A stretch of DNA of 64,000 nucleotides from Phycisphaerales bacterium (GCA_022446885.1 JAKVBU010000009.1:1-64000); one strand, 5' to 3'. Shown: positions 25,452 through 35,038, counted from the first letter of the stretch. Numbers and translations are program-made. The notes: a model not told the origin generated them from the letters alone.

Positions 25452-27209
25452 TTAGTGACCCTGCCCCAATGACCGCTTGTCGGCAAGCCACGATTGCAGG
25501 GCGGCGTGGTCCAGACAATTGACGCACTGGCTGCTCGTCAATCGGCCACGCCGGGCCGTGAGCACGCCGTAGCGTCTGAAGTCCAGATGCTCGGCCACGT
25601 GGGCATCGGTGTTGATCGCGATCAGGCAGCCAGCGGCCACAGCCGTGCGGACGTGGGCATCGCGTAGATCCAACCGCCTTGGATTGGCGTTGATCTCAAG
25701 CGCGGTTCCAGTAGCGGCCGCTGCCTTCGTGAGGGCAAGCATGTCCGGCTCAAGGCCAGGCCGGCGGCCGATCATGCGACCCGTCGGGTGGCCGATGATG
25801 TGTACCAAGGGGTGCTCGATCGCCGCGAGCAGGCGTTCCGTGGCGGCGGTGGCGTCTTGCTTCAAGGCGACGTGTGGTGAGGCCACGACAATGTCCAGTT
25901 GGGCCAGCACGTCGTCGGGGTAGTCGAGCGTTCCATCAGTGCGAATGTCGACTTCGCTTCCAGCCAGTACCAGCATGTCTTCGTGTCGATCGCGTGCCTC
26001 GTGCACGGCCTTGATTTGGTCCAGCAACCGGTCGATAGACAGGCCGTTCGCCTGGACGCTCGAGACACTGTGATCGGTGATCGCGATGGCCTTCAAACCG
26101 CGGGCCCTGGCGGCGTCGATCAACTCATCGATCTGGAGATGGCCGTCGCTGGCGACGGTGTGGGCATGCAGATCGCTCAGAATGTCGGATGACTCGATCA
26201 GGTCGGGGGGATCGCAAGTGGGATCGTCGAGCGACTCACGCAACTGGGGCGGCTGCATTGGCAGGTCGAGCGCGGCGTAAATGTCCGCTTCAGTCGCGGC
26301 CGCGACAGGTTCGACACCACGCTGCTGCGGCGGCGTCTCATCGCCGTCATCGGGGAAGAGGCCGTACTCATTCAGCCGCATCTGCATGGAGCGGGCTCGC
26401 TCACGCAGCTTGACGTTGTGCTCCTTTGAACCGGTGAAGTACATCAGCGTTGCGCCATGAACAGCCGCGTCAACGATGCGCAGATCCACCTGCACGCCTT
26501 GGGCCAGTCGGACGGATGCCTTGGTCTCGCCGGCAGCCAGCACCTTTTCGACGTCTTCGCGGTTGGTGAAGGCTTCGACGAGCCCTTTGGGGTCGTCCGT
26601 CACGGCGATGAGATCAATGTCACCAATCGTCTCGCAGCCTCGACGCAGCGAACCGGCCCAGTCGAGTTTGCGTACGCCGCTGCACGCACTGAGCTGGTCC
26701 ACCAGCATCTCGGCCAGCACCATGGCCTTGCCCAGGGGCGTACGGTCGGCAGCACGCTGGGCGAAATCCAATGAGTCGGCGATGTTCTGGATCGTTTTTG
26801 CGCCCATGCGCGGCAGGGCAGCAAGGGCGCCGCTGTCAATCGCTTCCTTGAGCGTCGCTCGGTCGATCACGCCGGCTTCTCGCCACACTCGCCCGACCGT
26901 CTTGGGGCCCATCCCGGAGATATCCAGCAGTGAGGTCAGCCCCTGAGGCAACTCGGCCCGCATGGCTTCGAGGTCATCAATCGTGCCCTGCTGGAGATAC
27001 TGCTCGATCCGCTTGGCAGTTCCCTTGCCTATGCCGTCGAGGTCGGTCAACTTGCCCGCGGCTGCGATGTCGGAGATGTCTCGATCAAGGTCTTCCAGCA
27101 GCCGGGCCACTTTTCGATTGGCGGACACCTTGAAGGCGTTTTCACCCTTGATCTCCATCAGTGATGCGATCTGTTCGAAACAGGCGGCCAGTGAGCGATT
27201 GACGGACAT
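25452..27209 (-). CDS. polX: Family X DNA polymerase with PHP domain
   Basis: A 585-residue repair polymerase. The N-terminal helix-hairpin-helix 8-kDa domain (about 1-100, with LDGIGKGTAKRI and ISGMGPKTVG), the polymerase palm with WAGSLRRGCETIGDIDLIAV (catalytic Asp pair) and VQVDLRIVD, and a C-terminal PHP phosphoesterase (about 340-570) with LHAHTVASDG, ITDHS, GSEVDI, GHPTGRMIG and INTDAH are all intact. This is the bacterial PolX layout with 3'-5' exonuclease or AP endonuclease potential. It sits between recG and ffh on the same strand, with 24 bases from the recG stop. Confidence 0.95.
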   Translation of the reverse strand: MSVNRSLAACFEQIASLMEIKGENAFKVSANRKVARLLEDLDRDISDIAAAGKLTDLDGIGKGTAKRIEQYLQQGTIDDLEAMRAELPQGLTSLLDISGMGPKTVGRVWREAGVIDRATLKEAIDSGALAALPRMGAKTIQNIADSLDFAQRAADRTPLGKAMVLAEMLVDQLSACSGVRKLDWAGSLRRGCETIGDIDLIAVTDDPKGLVEAFTNREDVEKVLAAGETKASVRLAQGVQVDLRIVDAAVHGATLMYFTGSKEHNVKLRERARSMQMRLNEYGLFPDDGDETPPQQRGVEPVAAATEADIYAALDLPMQPPQLRESLDDPTCDPPDLIESSDILSDLHAHTVASDGHLQIDELIDAARARGLKAIAITDHSVSSVQANGLSIDRLLDQIKAVHEARDRHEDMLVLAGSEVDIRTDGTLDYPDDVLAQLDIVVASPHVALKQDATAATERLLAAIEHPLVHIIGHPTGRMIGRRPGLEPDMLALTKAAAATGTALEINANPRRLDLRDAHVRTAVAAGCLIAINTDAHVAEHLDFRRYGVLTARRGRLTSSQCVNCLDHAALQSWLADKRSLGQGH

Positions 27210-27233
27210 GAGAAGAGCCTACACGCCGGCCCA

Positions 27234-29357
27234 TCACCCCACGTCGCCCAGCCCCATCCACTGGCCGTGGGCCTTGAAGAGCCGCCGCCGCAACAGTGCG
27301 TGGGCCTGATCTTCGAGTTCGGGGTCTGCTTCGATGAGTTCGAAGGCATCGGTGCGGGCCATGCGGAGCAGCTCACGGTCGCGTTGGAGATCCGCCACCA
27401 GAAATGGTGGCATCCCGCTCTGGCGGATACCAAAGAGCTCGCCCGGCCCGCGAATGGCCAGATCACGTTCAGCGATGCGGAAACCGTCGTCGGTCTCAAC
27501 CATGGCCTCCAGCCGGGCCCGCCCTTCCTCCGTCGTTGGATCAGACACCAGTACGCAGAGCCCTGGTTTGTCGCCCCGCCCGACTCGACCTCGCAACTGG
27601 TGCAACTGCGCCAGGCCAAACCGGTCGGCATCCTCGATCACGATCATGGTGGCGCCGGGCACATCGACACCGACCTCGATGACGGTCGTGCACACCAGCA
27701 CATCCAATTCACCTTGGCGAAACCGATCCATGATCTCGTCTCGTTGAGCGGCCTTGAGACGCCCGTGCATGGCCTCCACTCGCAACCCGGCCAGCGGTCC
27801 ACTGGCAAGGGCATCCAGATGGGCCCTGAGGCTGGTCAGTTCTGCGGCGCCTTCGTCGATCACTGGAACCACTACCCAGCCCTGCTGCCCCTGTCGGGCG
27901 AGGCCGGCCATGTGCTCATACACGCGGTCACGTTCTTCCACCCCGACGTGTCGGGTGGTGATCGGGCGCCTTCCTGGGGGGCGTTCGTCGATGATCGACA
28001 CCTCCAGATCACCGAAAATGGAGAGCGACATCGTTCGAGGGATAGGCGTTGCCGTCATGACAAGTTGGTGCGGTCGGCCATCAGGATCAGCTGCGGCATC
28101 ATGCAGAACAGCCCGCTGGTGCACGCCGAATCTGTGCTGCTCATCTATCACTGCAAGCGCGAGGTTGGAGAAGATCACACCTTCTCCAAAGAGGGCGTGG
28201 GTGCCTACGAGAATGTCGATGTCGCCTTCACGCAATCGCTCCAACAACACCCGACGAGTGGCGGGGGCGGTTGACCCGGTCAGTAGTTCGAACTGCACGC
28301 TGGAGTCGTCGAGCATCGTCCGGATAGTGCCCATGTGCTGCTCGGCCAGCAGTTCGGTGGGCGCCACAAGCACGGCCTGCGCATTCCTGGCAACGGCAAG
28401 CAGCATCGCTGCGACCGCGACCGCAGTCTTGCCCGACCCGACGTCTCCCTGAAGGAGCCGATGCATCGGCACCGACTCGGACAAGTCAGCGGCAATCTCT
28501 CCCAGCACTCGGCGCTGGGCTTGTGTGAGGTCGAAGGGCAACCGTGACTCGATCCGTTGCACGATCTCGTCAGTCACGGGAAGAGGCGGCGCATGCAGGG
28601 TGGTGTGGCGGCGGTGCCGCCGCATGGCCACGCCCGTCTGCAAAAGAAGCAGTTCGTCGTACGCAAGCCGCCGGCGGGCCCCGGGGACATCATCTAGATG
28701 CTCCGGTCGATGCATGGTTCGCCAAGCATCGGCCAATTGGGGCAGATTCCGCTCGACTCGGAAGTCATCGCTCAGATGATCCTCCACCAGCGCCACGGCG
28801 TCGTCGAGCACATTGCCGATGAGCGAAGCGATGACGGAAGATGAGACTGCCTCGCTCGCCGGGTAGATCGGCCGCAACTCCAAAGACCGCTCGGCGGGTG
28901 CACCGAGCAGTGGTGACTGAGGCGCGGGTGGCCCCACGTTGGGGTTGGTCATCTGGATCTGGCCTCGATGCAATCTGGGCTCACCACGCACCAGCACCCG
29001 ACTACCGGCCACCAACTTTCGGGCCATCCACGGCTGGTTGAAGAAGGTCAGTGTCAAGACCCCGGTGCCGTCATCCAGTCGAGCCTCAGTCGGGGTGCGG
29101 CGGCGAAACCCCGGGCGAACGGACACAATCTCGCCCTCAATCTCAATCGTCTCTTTCGGCAGGGTGCCCTGATCGATCTGCGCCGTGAGGTCAGCAATTG
29201 ATCTGTCGAAGCGCAGTCGCTCATGCCGCAGGGGCAGGTGCAGCAGCAGGTCAGCCACACAACGAAGCCCAAGGGCATTCAGGCCACGGGCCACATGGAC
29301 ATCGACGCCGGGAAGATCATCGACGAGGGTGGTCAGTTCCAGAGAATCGGTGGCCAT
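27234..29357 (-). CDS. recG: ATP-dependent DNA helicase RecG
   Basis: About 707 residues. The ATG at 29357 is chosen; one 13 codons earlier would reach across the xseA start. An N-terminal helical part, the wedge OB domain (about 70-150, with IEIEGEIVSVRPGFRR), helicase motifs GDVGSGKTAVA, AVIDEQHRFGV (DEQH), MTATPIPRT and QLRGRVGRGDKPG, and the RecG C-terminal block are present. It reverses stalled forks and processes branched DNA. It starts 23 bp from the divergent xseA start. Confidence 0.95.
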   Translation of the reverse strand: MATDSLELTTLVDDLPGVDVHVARGLNALGLRCVADLLLHLPLRHERLRFDRSIADLTAQIDQGTLPKETIEIEGEIVSVRPGFRRRTPTEARLDDGTGVLTLTFFNQPWMARKLVAGSRVLVRGEPRLHRGQIQMTNPNVGPPAPQSPLLGAPAERSLELRPIYPASEAVSSSVIASLIGNVLDDAVALVEDHLSDDFRVERNLPQLADAWRTMHRPEHLDDVPGARRRLAYDELLLLQTGVAMRRHRRHTTLHAPPLPVTDEIVQRIESRLPFDLTQAQRRVLGEIAADLSESVPMHRLLQGDVGSGKTAVAVAAMLLAVARNAQAVLVAPTELLAEQHMGTIRTMLDDSSVQFELLTGSTAPATRRVLLERLREGDIDILVGTHALFGEGVIFSNLALAVIDEQHRFGVHQRAVLHDAAADPDGRPHQLVMTATPIPRTMSLSIFGDLEVSIIDERPPGRRPITTRHVGVEERDRVYEHMAGLARQGQQGWVVVPVIDEGAAELTSLRAHLDALASGPLAGLRVEAMHGRLKAAQRDEIMDRFRQGELDVLVCTTVIEVGVDVPGATMIVIEDADRFGLAQLHQLRGRVGRGDKPGLCVLVSDPTTEEGRARLEAMVETDDGFRIAERDLAIRGPGELFGIRQSGMPPFLVADLQRDRELLRMARTDAFELIEADPELEDQAHALLRRRLFKAHGQWMGLGDVG

Positions 29358-29380
29358 CGACGGCACCGTATCATCGAGCG

Positions 29381-30739
29381 GTGACCTCACTGCCATCCGA
29401 CTACGGCTTGACGCCCGACGCCGAAGCGATCGGGGTGTCGGAACTCTCTCGACGCATTGAAGCGGCCCTGTCGAGTGGGCTGCCTTCCAAGATCAGGGTC
29501 GAAGGCGAGATTGCCAATGCCAGTGAGCGAAATGGCCACAGGTATTTTTCCCTACGCGAGCCAGATGCGTCGATCGGCTGCGTCATGTGGGCATCCGATG
29601 CCCGTCGCAGCAACGTGGTGCCCGTCGACGGCGATCGCGTCATCGCCACCGGGCAAGTCGTGCACTGGGCGCCTGGTGGTCGAACGCAGTTGCGAGTGCG
29701 GTCAATTGAGCCGGTGGGAGAGGGGGCCTTGCTGGCCACCTTTCGTGCCCGCTGCGAACAGTTGCGTGATGCGGGCTGGTTCGATCCGGAGCACAAGGCT
29801 CCGCTGCCGGCATGCCCCAGGTGCATCGCCGTACTCACATCGGCTTCGGGCGCAGCGATCACGGATGTCGTCCGAACAGCCAGTGATCGCTTTCCGGCGT
29901 GCAAGCTTGTGCTGATCGATGTGCCGGTGCAGGGCGCAACGGCGGCCCCTCGGATCGCCCGTGCCATTGCCGGTGTGGACAAGGCCGCAGCGTCGATGGG
30001 CATCGACGCGATTGTGCTGACTCGAGGCGGTGGATCGCTCGAAGACCTCTGGGCATTCAACGAGATGTCCGTGGCCCAGGCCATTCACGCCTGCCACATT
30101 CCACTTGTGGCGGCCATTGGACATGAGTCCGACGTCACGATCGCCGAACTCGTCGCAGATGCACGAGCCTCCACGCCTACGCGGGCTGCCGTCATGCTCG
30201 TTCCAGATCGAGTCGAGGCCGCCCAGCGTCTGGACATGACCAACAGAGCCCTTCTTCGGGCCATGCACACCACGTTGATGCACTGCCAAGATGCGGCAGC
30301 TCAGGCAGCGGGTGAGATGGTTCGGGTGGTTGCCGCGGATATCGACGGGCGACGGCAGTTGCTGGGGCAATGCCAGCAGCGGCTGGAGCGGGCCCGTCCG
30401 GATCTGGTGCTCGCACGTAGGCAACAGGCGCTGGCATCGCTGGGGCGAAGGCTCGCTGTGGGAGCTCGCCGGCAGTTGGATGGGGCCCGAGGGCGCCTTG
30501 GCCCGCTCCAACTCACACGCCTCGTTCGGCAGTACGTGGAGCGGGCGCAGGCCTCGGCGAGCCTGCTGGATCGGGCATTGGCGGCGGTAGATCCCGCTGC
30601 GGTTCTTGAACGAGGCTTCAGCCTGACAACCTCAGAGACGGGTGACATTCTGCGTCATCCGGATCAGGTCGATTCCGGGGCCCTGCTCCAGACACGGCTC
30701 GCCGGAGGCACCATTCGATCGCGAGTCGAGCGGGACTGA
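29381..30739 (+). CDS. xseA: Exodeoxyribonuclease VII large subunit
   Basis: A 452-residue protein, close to the usual 450. The GTG at 29381 lies 23 bp from the divergent recG start. An N-terminal OB fold (about 20-110, IRVEGEIANAS and GHRYFSL) binds single-stranded DNA. The catalytic core has TSASGAAITDV, VLTRGGGSLEDLWAFN and AAIGHESDVTIAELVADARA (His-Glu-Asp). A coiled-coil C-terminus carries the small subunit. Followed 22 bases later by xseB. Confidence 0.95.
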   Translation: MTSLPSDYGLTPDAEAIGVSELSRRIEAALSSGLPSKIRVEGEIANASERNGHRYFSLREPDASIGCVMWASDARRSNVVPVDGDRVIATGQVVHWAPGGRTQLRVRSIEPVGEGALLATFRARCEQLRDAGWFDPEHKAPLPACPRCIAVLTSASGAAITDVVRTASDRFPACKLVLIDVPVQGATAAPRIARAIAGVDKAAASMGIDAIVLTRGGGSLEDLWAFNEMSVAQAIHACHIPLVAAIGHESDVTIAELVADARASTPTRAAVMLVPDRVEAAQRLDMTNRALLRAMHTTLMHCQDAAAQAAGEMVRVVAADIDGRRQLLGQCQQRLERARPDLVLARRQQALASLGRRLAVGARRQLDGARGRLGPLQLTRLVRQYVERAQASASLLDRALAAVDPAAVLERGFSLTTSETGDILRHPDQVDSGALLQTRLAGGTIRSRVERD

Positions 30740-30761
30740 CGTTGGTGGGTACCATCACGCC

Positions 30762-31016
30762 ATGACCGAGGCGAATCCACCTGCGGACGGGACTCAGACG
30801 CCCGTGGCCGATCTCTCCTTTGAAGATGCGGCGAGCGAACTGGAGTCAATCGTTGATCAGATCGAGTCGGGTGAGTTGACGCTGGAGGCGTCGATGAACC
30901 GACACCGACGAGGCCGAGCCTTGTTGACACATTGTCGGTCGCTGCTCGATGCTGCCCAGCAGGAACTTGAGCAGGTTGCCCTTGAGGATCTGCCCGAGGG
31001 CGAGGCTGAGCACTGA
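30762..31016 (+). CDS. xseB: Exodeoxyribonuclease VII small subunit
   Basis: An 84-residue helical protein. LSFEDAASELESIVDQIESG and LEASMNRHRRG are the XseB signature: two helices that bind along the XseA coiled coil. A 17-residue Pro-rich leader precedes the fold. The ATG at 30762 is 22 bases after the xseA stop, and its stop nearly abuts the prepilin peptidase start (one base between). Confidence 0.93.
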   Translation: MTEANPPADGTQTPVADLSFEDAASELESIVDQIESGELTLEASMNRHRRGRALLTHCRSLLDAAQQELEQVALEDLPEGEAEH

Positions 31017-31017
31017 C

Positions 31018-32367
31018 ATGGGCTTGCTCGCGGCCACGGATGGCCTCGTCATGGTGCTGGGGCACGGCCCGTGGCTGCTCTTCACGCTCTGTCTGGGCGC
31101 GAGTGTCGGATCATTCGTCAATGTGATCGTGTATCGATTGCCGCTGGGCATGTCGCTGGTGAGCCCGCCCAGTCGCTGCCCGACCTGTGGGGGCAGGCTG
31201 CGATTCTTTCGGGAGAATCTGCCGGTGCTGGGGTGGCTTGTCCTCAAAGGTCGTTGCCGCTTTTGCAAGAGCCGCATCTCGCCGGTCTACCCCATCGTCG
31301 AACTTGCGATGGGCCTGCTGTTCATGGGTCTGTATGTCGTATTGTTCATGAGTCAGCCGGACTGGTCCTGGTGGTGGGAGGTGTCCGGAACGTGGTGGAA
31401 CCGTCACGGATTTGCATTGGCTTGGCCGGGCTATCTGGCAATCGCCTTCATGCTGGCGGGGCTCTGGGCAATGACCGTGATCGACGCCAGGACCTTCCTG
31501 ATTCCGATTCAGATACCGACGTTCATGGCTGTGTCCGCCATGGTGTTGTGGTTGCTTCAGGGGCTCATCGCACACCAGTGGGGGCCGTCATGGGCCATTC
31601 CCGCAACCGGCTGGGCATGGTCGCTGGCATCAATTTGCGCTCTTGGCGGCGCGTTGATCAGCACGGGCTTGACTGCTGCGGGCCTCTGGCGACACAGTTT
31701 CGCCGATTACGAAGCGTACGTGCCCGAAGGCGAGACCCTTGCCGACTACCCCCATGCCCGTCGAGAGATGGGCATTGAACTACGCTTCGTGGGCCCCATT
31801 CTGGTGGGATTCGCCCTCGGGTGGTGGTGGGGCGGCTCGCTGGAGGGCACGCCGCCGATCTGGCTGCAGGCCCTTGGTGGCTCGGTGACCGGTTGGCTGG
31901 CAGGCGGCGCGGCAATCTGGGCGGTGCGAATTCTCGGCACGCTGGGCTTTGGCCGCGAGGCGATGGGCATGGGCGATGTTCATCTGCTGGCAGCAGTGGG
32001 GGCCGCTCTGGGTTGGTTCCTGCCGCTGGTGGCCTTCTTCGTGGCTCCATTCCTTGGGCTGGCGTGGGCTGCTGCTGCGGCGCTGTTGAGCCGGATGGAT
32101 GGGCGGCGACGAGAGTTGCCCTACGGCCCACATCTGGCGGTGGCGGTTGTGGCGGTCTTTTGCTGCCGAGGGCTGGTGATGGATGCGTGGCATCTGCTGG
32201 TGCCGCGGGTCGATCCGCCGGCGCGGTCACTGGTTCTGCCCGATTCTCATTCGGGCCCCTCGGCCCACTGGACACCCGTGCCCGAGAGTGGTTCAATGCT
32301 TCCGGCCCGGGATGGAGATCGGGCAGCGATACAGATGCCTGGAAGGAGACTCAGCAGATGGCTCTGA
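31018..32367 (+). CDS. Prepilin peptidase (A24, PilD-type), elongated
   Basis: A 449-residue polytopic enzyme; most are near 260-290. VGSFVNVIVYRLPLGMSLV, CPTCGGRLRF and CRFCKSRISPVYPIVE form the N-terminal methyltransferase part with two zinc CxxC pairs. The two catalytic Asp lie in MTVIDARTFLIP and the later GMGDVHLLAAVGA. A 110-residue insert between them (SFADYEAYVPEGETLADYPH) is unusual, and about 70 residues of soluble tail follow. It cleaves and methylates type IV prepilins or pseudopilins. No pilin gene is in the window. Its end overlaps the next gene by ten bases. Confidence 0.88.
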   Translation: MGLLAATDGLVMVLGHGPWLLFTLCLGASVGSFVNVIVYRLPLGMSLVSPPSRCPTCGGRLRFFRENLPVLGWLVLKGRCRFCKSRISPVYPIVELAMGLLFMGLYVVLFMSQPDWSWWWEVSGTWWNRHGFALAWPGYLAIAFMLAGLWAMTVIDARTFLIPIQIPTFMAVSAMVLWLLQGLIAHQWGPSWAIPATGWAWSLASICALGGALISTGLTAAGLWRHSFADYEAYVPEGETLADYPHARREMGIELRFVGPILVGFALGWWWGGSLEGTPPIWLQALGGSVTGWLAGGAAIWAVRILGTLGFGREAMGMGDVHLLAAVGAALGWFLPLVAFFVAPFLGLAWAAAAALLSRMDGRRRELPYGPHLAVAVVAVFCCRGLVMDAWHLLVPRVDPPARSLVLPDSHSGPSAHWTPVPESGSMLPARDGDRAAIQMPGRRLSRWL

Positions 32368-32999
32368 AGCGGACGATGTTGATGGTGTTTGGGTGCGGCG
32401 TGCTTGCCCTTGGGGCCGGTTGCAGTTCCTCGACTGAGGACGAACTCGCACTCTTGAAGAGTGAAAACACCGAACTTCGCGGGCAACTCGACGATCGCGA
32501 CAAGGCGCTCGAGGCGGCCAATGACGAACTCCGTCGGGCCAATCGCGACCTGCGTGATCAGCAGGAGGCCTTTGCCACCGAACGCGACACGTGGACAGCG
32601 ACAAGTGCCGATGCCTTTGAGGGTATTGAGGGCGTTGAAGCGACCTACGGCCCCAACGACGTGACAGTGACCGTCGAGGGAGACGTGCTCTTTGCTTCGG
32701 GCAAGGCATCGCTTCGATCCGCTGCCAAGCAAGCCCTCGATCGCGTGGCCAAGGTGCTGCGAAGCGACTTTGGCGGTAAGTCAATCGTGATCGCCGGGCA
32801 TACCGACAGCGATCCGATCAAGAAGAGCGGGCACCAGAGCAACCACCACCTGGGCTTCGAGCGTGGATGGGCGGTACGCGACTATCTGGCCAGCAAGGGT
32901 GTGGACGAAGACACCATGGCCATCATCAGCTACGGCCCCGACCGGCCTCGAGGCTCGGCAACCAAGAGTCGCCGAGTGGAGATCGTCGTCGCCGACTGA
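32358..32999 (+). CDS. OmpA-family lipoprotein
   Basis: A 213-residue protein; GGAAGGAGA lies just upstream of the ATG. The lipobox is ALGAGC (Cys about 22). A Glu/Asp/Arg-rich coiled coil (about 28-75) leads to an OmpA-like domain (about 95-210) with VVIAGHTDSDPI-type wall-binding loop and SRRVEIVVAD end. It resembles the OmpA lipoprotein in front of mlaE but is a separate, shorter paralogue. It follows the prepilin peptidase by overlap. Confidence 0.88.
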   Translation: MALKRTMLMVFGCGVLALGAGCSSSTEDELALLKSENTELRGQLDDRDKALEAANDELRRANRDLRDQQEAFATERDTWTATSADAFEGIEGVEATYGPNDVTVTVEGDVLFASGKASLRSAAKQALDRVAKVLRSDFGGKSIVIAGHTDSDPIKKSGHQSNHHLGFERGWAVRDYLASKGVDEDTMAIISYGPDRPRGSATKSRRVEIVVAD

Positions 33000-33053
33000 C
33001 CCGCGCAGGGTGCGCCCCCTGAGGCCACCGCCATGCGCCGAGGATGAGTCCAC

Positions 33054-34964
33054 ATGGCGTGGCGTGTGGAGGGTTCCAAAGGACTGATGCCCGAACAGGC
33101 GGCGCTATCGCTCGCCGCGTTGGGCATCGTCTTTGGTGATATCGGCACGTCGCCGCTGTACGCGCTGCAGGTGGCATTCGGAACCGAGGGGCTTGCGATC
33201 ACCGAGGACCATGTCCGCGGCGTGCTCTCGCTGGTTTTCTGGTCGCTGCTGCTGATTGTCGGCATCAAGTACGTCGTGCTCGTGATGCGGGCCGATCACG
33301 GTGGTGAGGGCGGGGTGATGGCCCTGCTCGCTCAGGCGCTGGACTCTGATGCCGGCGGGCCTCGCCGCCGAGCCACACCCTGGCTCATCGCGCTGGCGGT
33401 GATCGGGGCAACGCTGCTCTACGGGGACGGTGTGATCACGCCGGCTATCAGCGTGCTCTCGGCAGTGGAGGGGGTGGCTGTCTATGCCCCCGAGGCCAAA
33501 GATGCCGTCTTGCCCATTGCGCTGGGGGTTGTGACGATCGTGTTCATTCTGCAGCGGTTTGGAACGGGCATGCTCGGCGTAGTACTAGGGCCGGTCATGC
33601 TGCTGTGGTTCCTGGCCATTGCGGCCATCGGTGTACATCAGATCATTCACAATCCGTCGGTTCTGCGTTCTCTCTCGCCGGTGTGGGCCTTCAGGCTTTG
33701 GGGGGAGGACCCGGTGCAGGCCTTCGTGCTCATGGGCGCGATCGTGCTGTGCATCACCGGAACCGAGGCGATGTTTGCCGACATGGGGCACTTTGGTCGG
33801 CGGGCCATCGCGCGGGCGTGGTGGTGGATCGTGCTGCCCTCGCTGCTGCTGAACTATCTCGGTCAGGGAGCCGCCGTGTTGGCGGCTGGCTCGCATGACA
33901 TGGTGGAGATGGCCGGCCACCCGTTCTATGCCTCGGTGCCCTCGGCGCTGCTCATGCCGGTGACAATTTTGGCCACCATTGCCGCGGTGATCGCAGCGCA
34001 GGCTGTCATCACTGGCGCTTTCTCATTGACTCGGCAGATCATTCAGCAACGTCTGTTCCCGCCAGTTCGCGTGAAGCACACATCGCACCATGTGGAAGGG
34101 CAGGTGTATCTGCCCGCCGTGAACCGCCTGATGTTCATTGGCTGCATCGCCATCATGGTCGGCTTTCAGACCAGCGAGGCCCTTGCCGATGCCTATGGTC
34201 TGGCGGTGTCAGGCATGTTCATCGTGACCTCCATCCTGCTCACGGTGATTCTGCGACGGCGATTCCGCTGGAGTTGGTGGGCGCTGATCCCGGTGATGGG
34301 CTTCTTTCTGCTGGTGGATGTGGTGTTCCTGAGTTCCAACGCCAACAAGTTCCTGACCGGCGGTTGGCTGCCGCTGTCGATCGCGGCGGTGATCATCGTG
34401 GTCATCTGGACCTGGAGAAGGGGCAACGCGGCCCTTCAGCGAGGCCGCCTCGAAGACGGGTTGAGCATCGACAAGTTCATCGAGTTGCTGTCTCAGTCGG
34501 AGACGACGTGGGCCCACGGCACAGCTGTGTTCCTGTCAGGTGATCCGGGTATGACACCAACGTCTCTGCGCAAGCTGCACCGGCACATGCCGGTGCTGCC
34601 GGACACGATCGTGCTCATGCATGTACGTGTGTTGGCCGTGCCCTATGTACCCGAAGCATCGCAGGTGAGTGTGCAACAACTCGACGAGCACATCTGGCGG
34701 TTGATCTGTCGCATCGGGTGGCGCGATGACATCTCGATTCCTGATCTTGTTCGTCGGGCCGGGGAACACGATCTGCCCGTGGACGCCCGAGCGACGACCT
34801 ACTGGACAAGACGTGAGGGTGTGGGCGGTTCGCGTCAGGCGGGCCTGCCGCTGTGGCAGCGTTCGCTGCTTCAATTCCTGCTGCAGACGTCGCCTTCTTC
34901 GGCAGACCTGTTCAATCTCCCTCCACGCCGCACGATGGAGATCGTGGTGCGTGGTCGGGCCTGA
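33054..34964 (+). CDS. kup: Kup-type potassium uptake protein
   Basis: A 636-residue potassium:proton symporter. Twelve membrane helices in the first 430 residues with GIVFGDIGTSPLYAL, LLYGDGVITPAISVLSAVEG and TGTEAMFADMGHF-type family blocks, then a cytoplasmic C-terminal domain (about 450-636) with TAVFLSGDPGMTP. GAGG lies about ten bases before the ATG. No c-di-AMP riboswitch is evident in the 54-base upstream spacer. Its stop codon begins a tandem repeat. Confidence 0.95.
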   Translation: MAWRVEGSKGLMPEQAALSLAALGIVFGDIGTSPLYALQVAFGTEGLAITEDHVRGVLSLVFWSLLLIVGIKYVVLVMRADHGGEGGVMALLAQALDSDAGGPRRRATPWLIALAVIGATLLYGDGVITPAISVLSAVEGVAVYAPEAKDAVLPIALGVVTIVFILQRFGTGMLGVVLGPVMLLWFLAIAAIGVHQIIHNPSVLRSLSPVWAFRLWGEDPVQAFVLMGAIVLCITGTEAMFADMGHFGRRAIARAWWWIVLPSLLLNYLGQGAAVLAAGSHDMVEMAGHPFYASVPSALLMPVTILATIAAVIAAQAVITGAFSLTRQIIQQRLFPPVRVKHTSHHVEGQVYLPAVNRLMFIGCIAIMVGFQTSEALADAYGLAVSGMFIVTSILLTVILRRRFRWSWWALIPVMGFFLLVDVVFLSSNANKFLTGGWLPLSIAAVIIVVIWTWRRGNAALQRGRLEDGLSIDKFIELLSQSETTWAHGTAVFLSGDPGMTPTSLRKLHRHMPVLPDTIVLMHVRVLAVPYVPEASQVSVQQLDEHIWRLICRIGWRDDISIPDLVRRAGEHDLPVDARATTYWTRREGVGGSRQAGLPLWQRSLLQFLLQTSPSSADLFNLPPRRTMEIVVRGRA

Positions 34965-35038
34965 ACTCGTCAGGACTTGAACTCGTCAGGACTTGAACTC
35001 GTCAGGACTTGAACTCGTCAGGCCTCAACTCATCAGGC
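34962..35038. repeat. 16-bp tandem repeat after the kup stop codon
   Basis: Four near-perfect units of TGAACTCGTCAGGACT start at 34962, 34978, 34994 and 35010 (the fourth ends GGCCT), then a degenerate fifth (CAACTCATCAGGCT). The first unit contains the kup stop codon. Each unit holds CTGA/TCAG-type inverted bases, so RNA hairpins are possible. It fills most of the 99-base gap between convergent kup and mlaD and may act as a terminator or mRNA stabiliser. It is too regular and short for a CRISPR. Confidence 0.8.

Noticed and set aside
25782-25796. Another copy of the GACCCGTCGGGT palindrome
   Set aside because: It is a partial match inside the PolX PHP motif GHPTGRM, explained by coding sequence.
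27267-28274. 335-residue plus-strand frame
   Set aside because: Antisense of recG, whose helicase motifs are intact on the minus strand.
34962-35038. CRISPR array
   Set aside because: Units are 16 bp, directly abutting with no spacers, and no cas gene is present.
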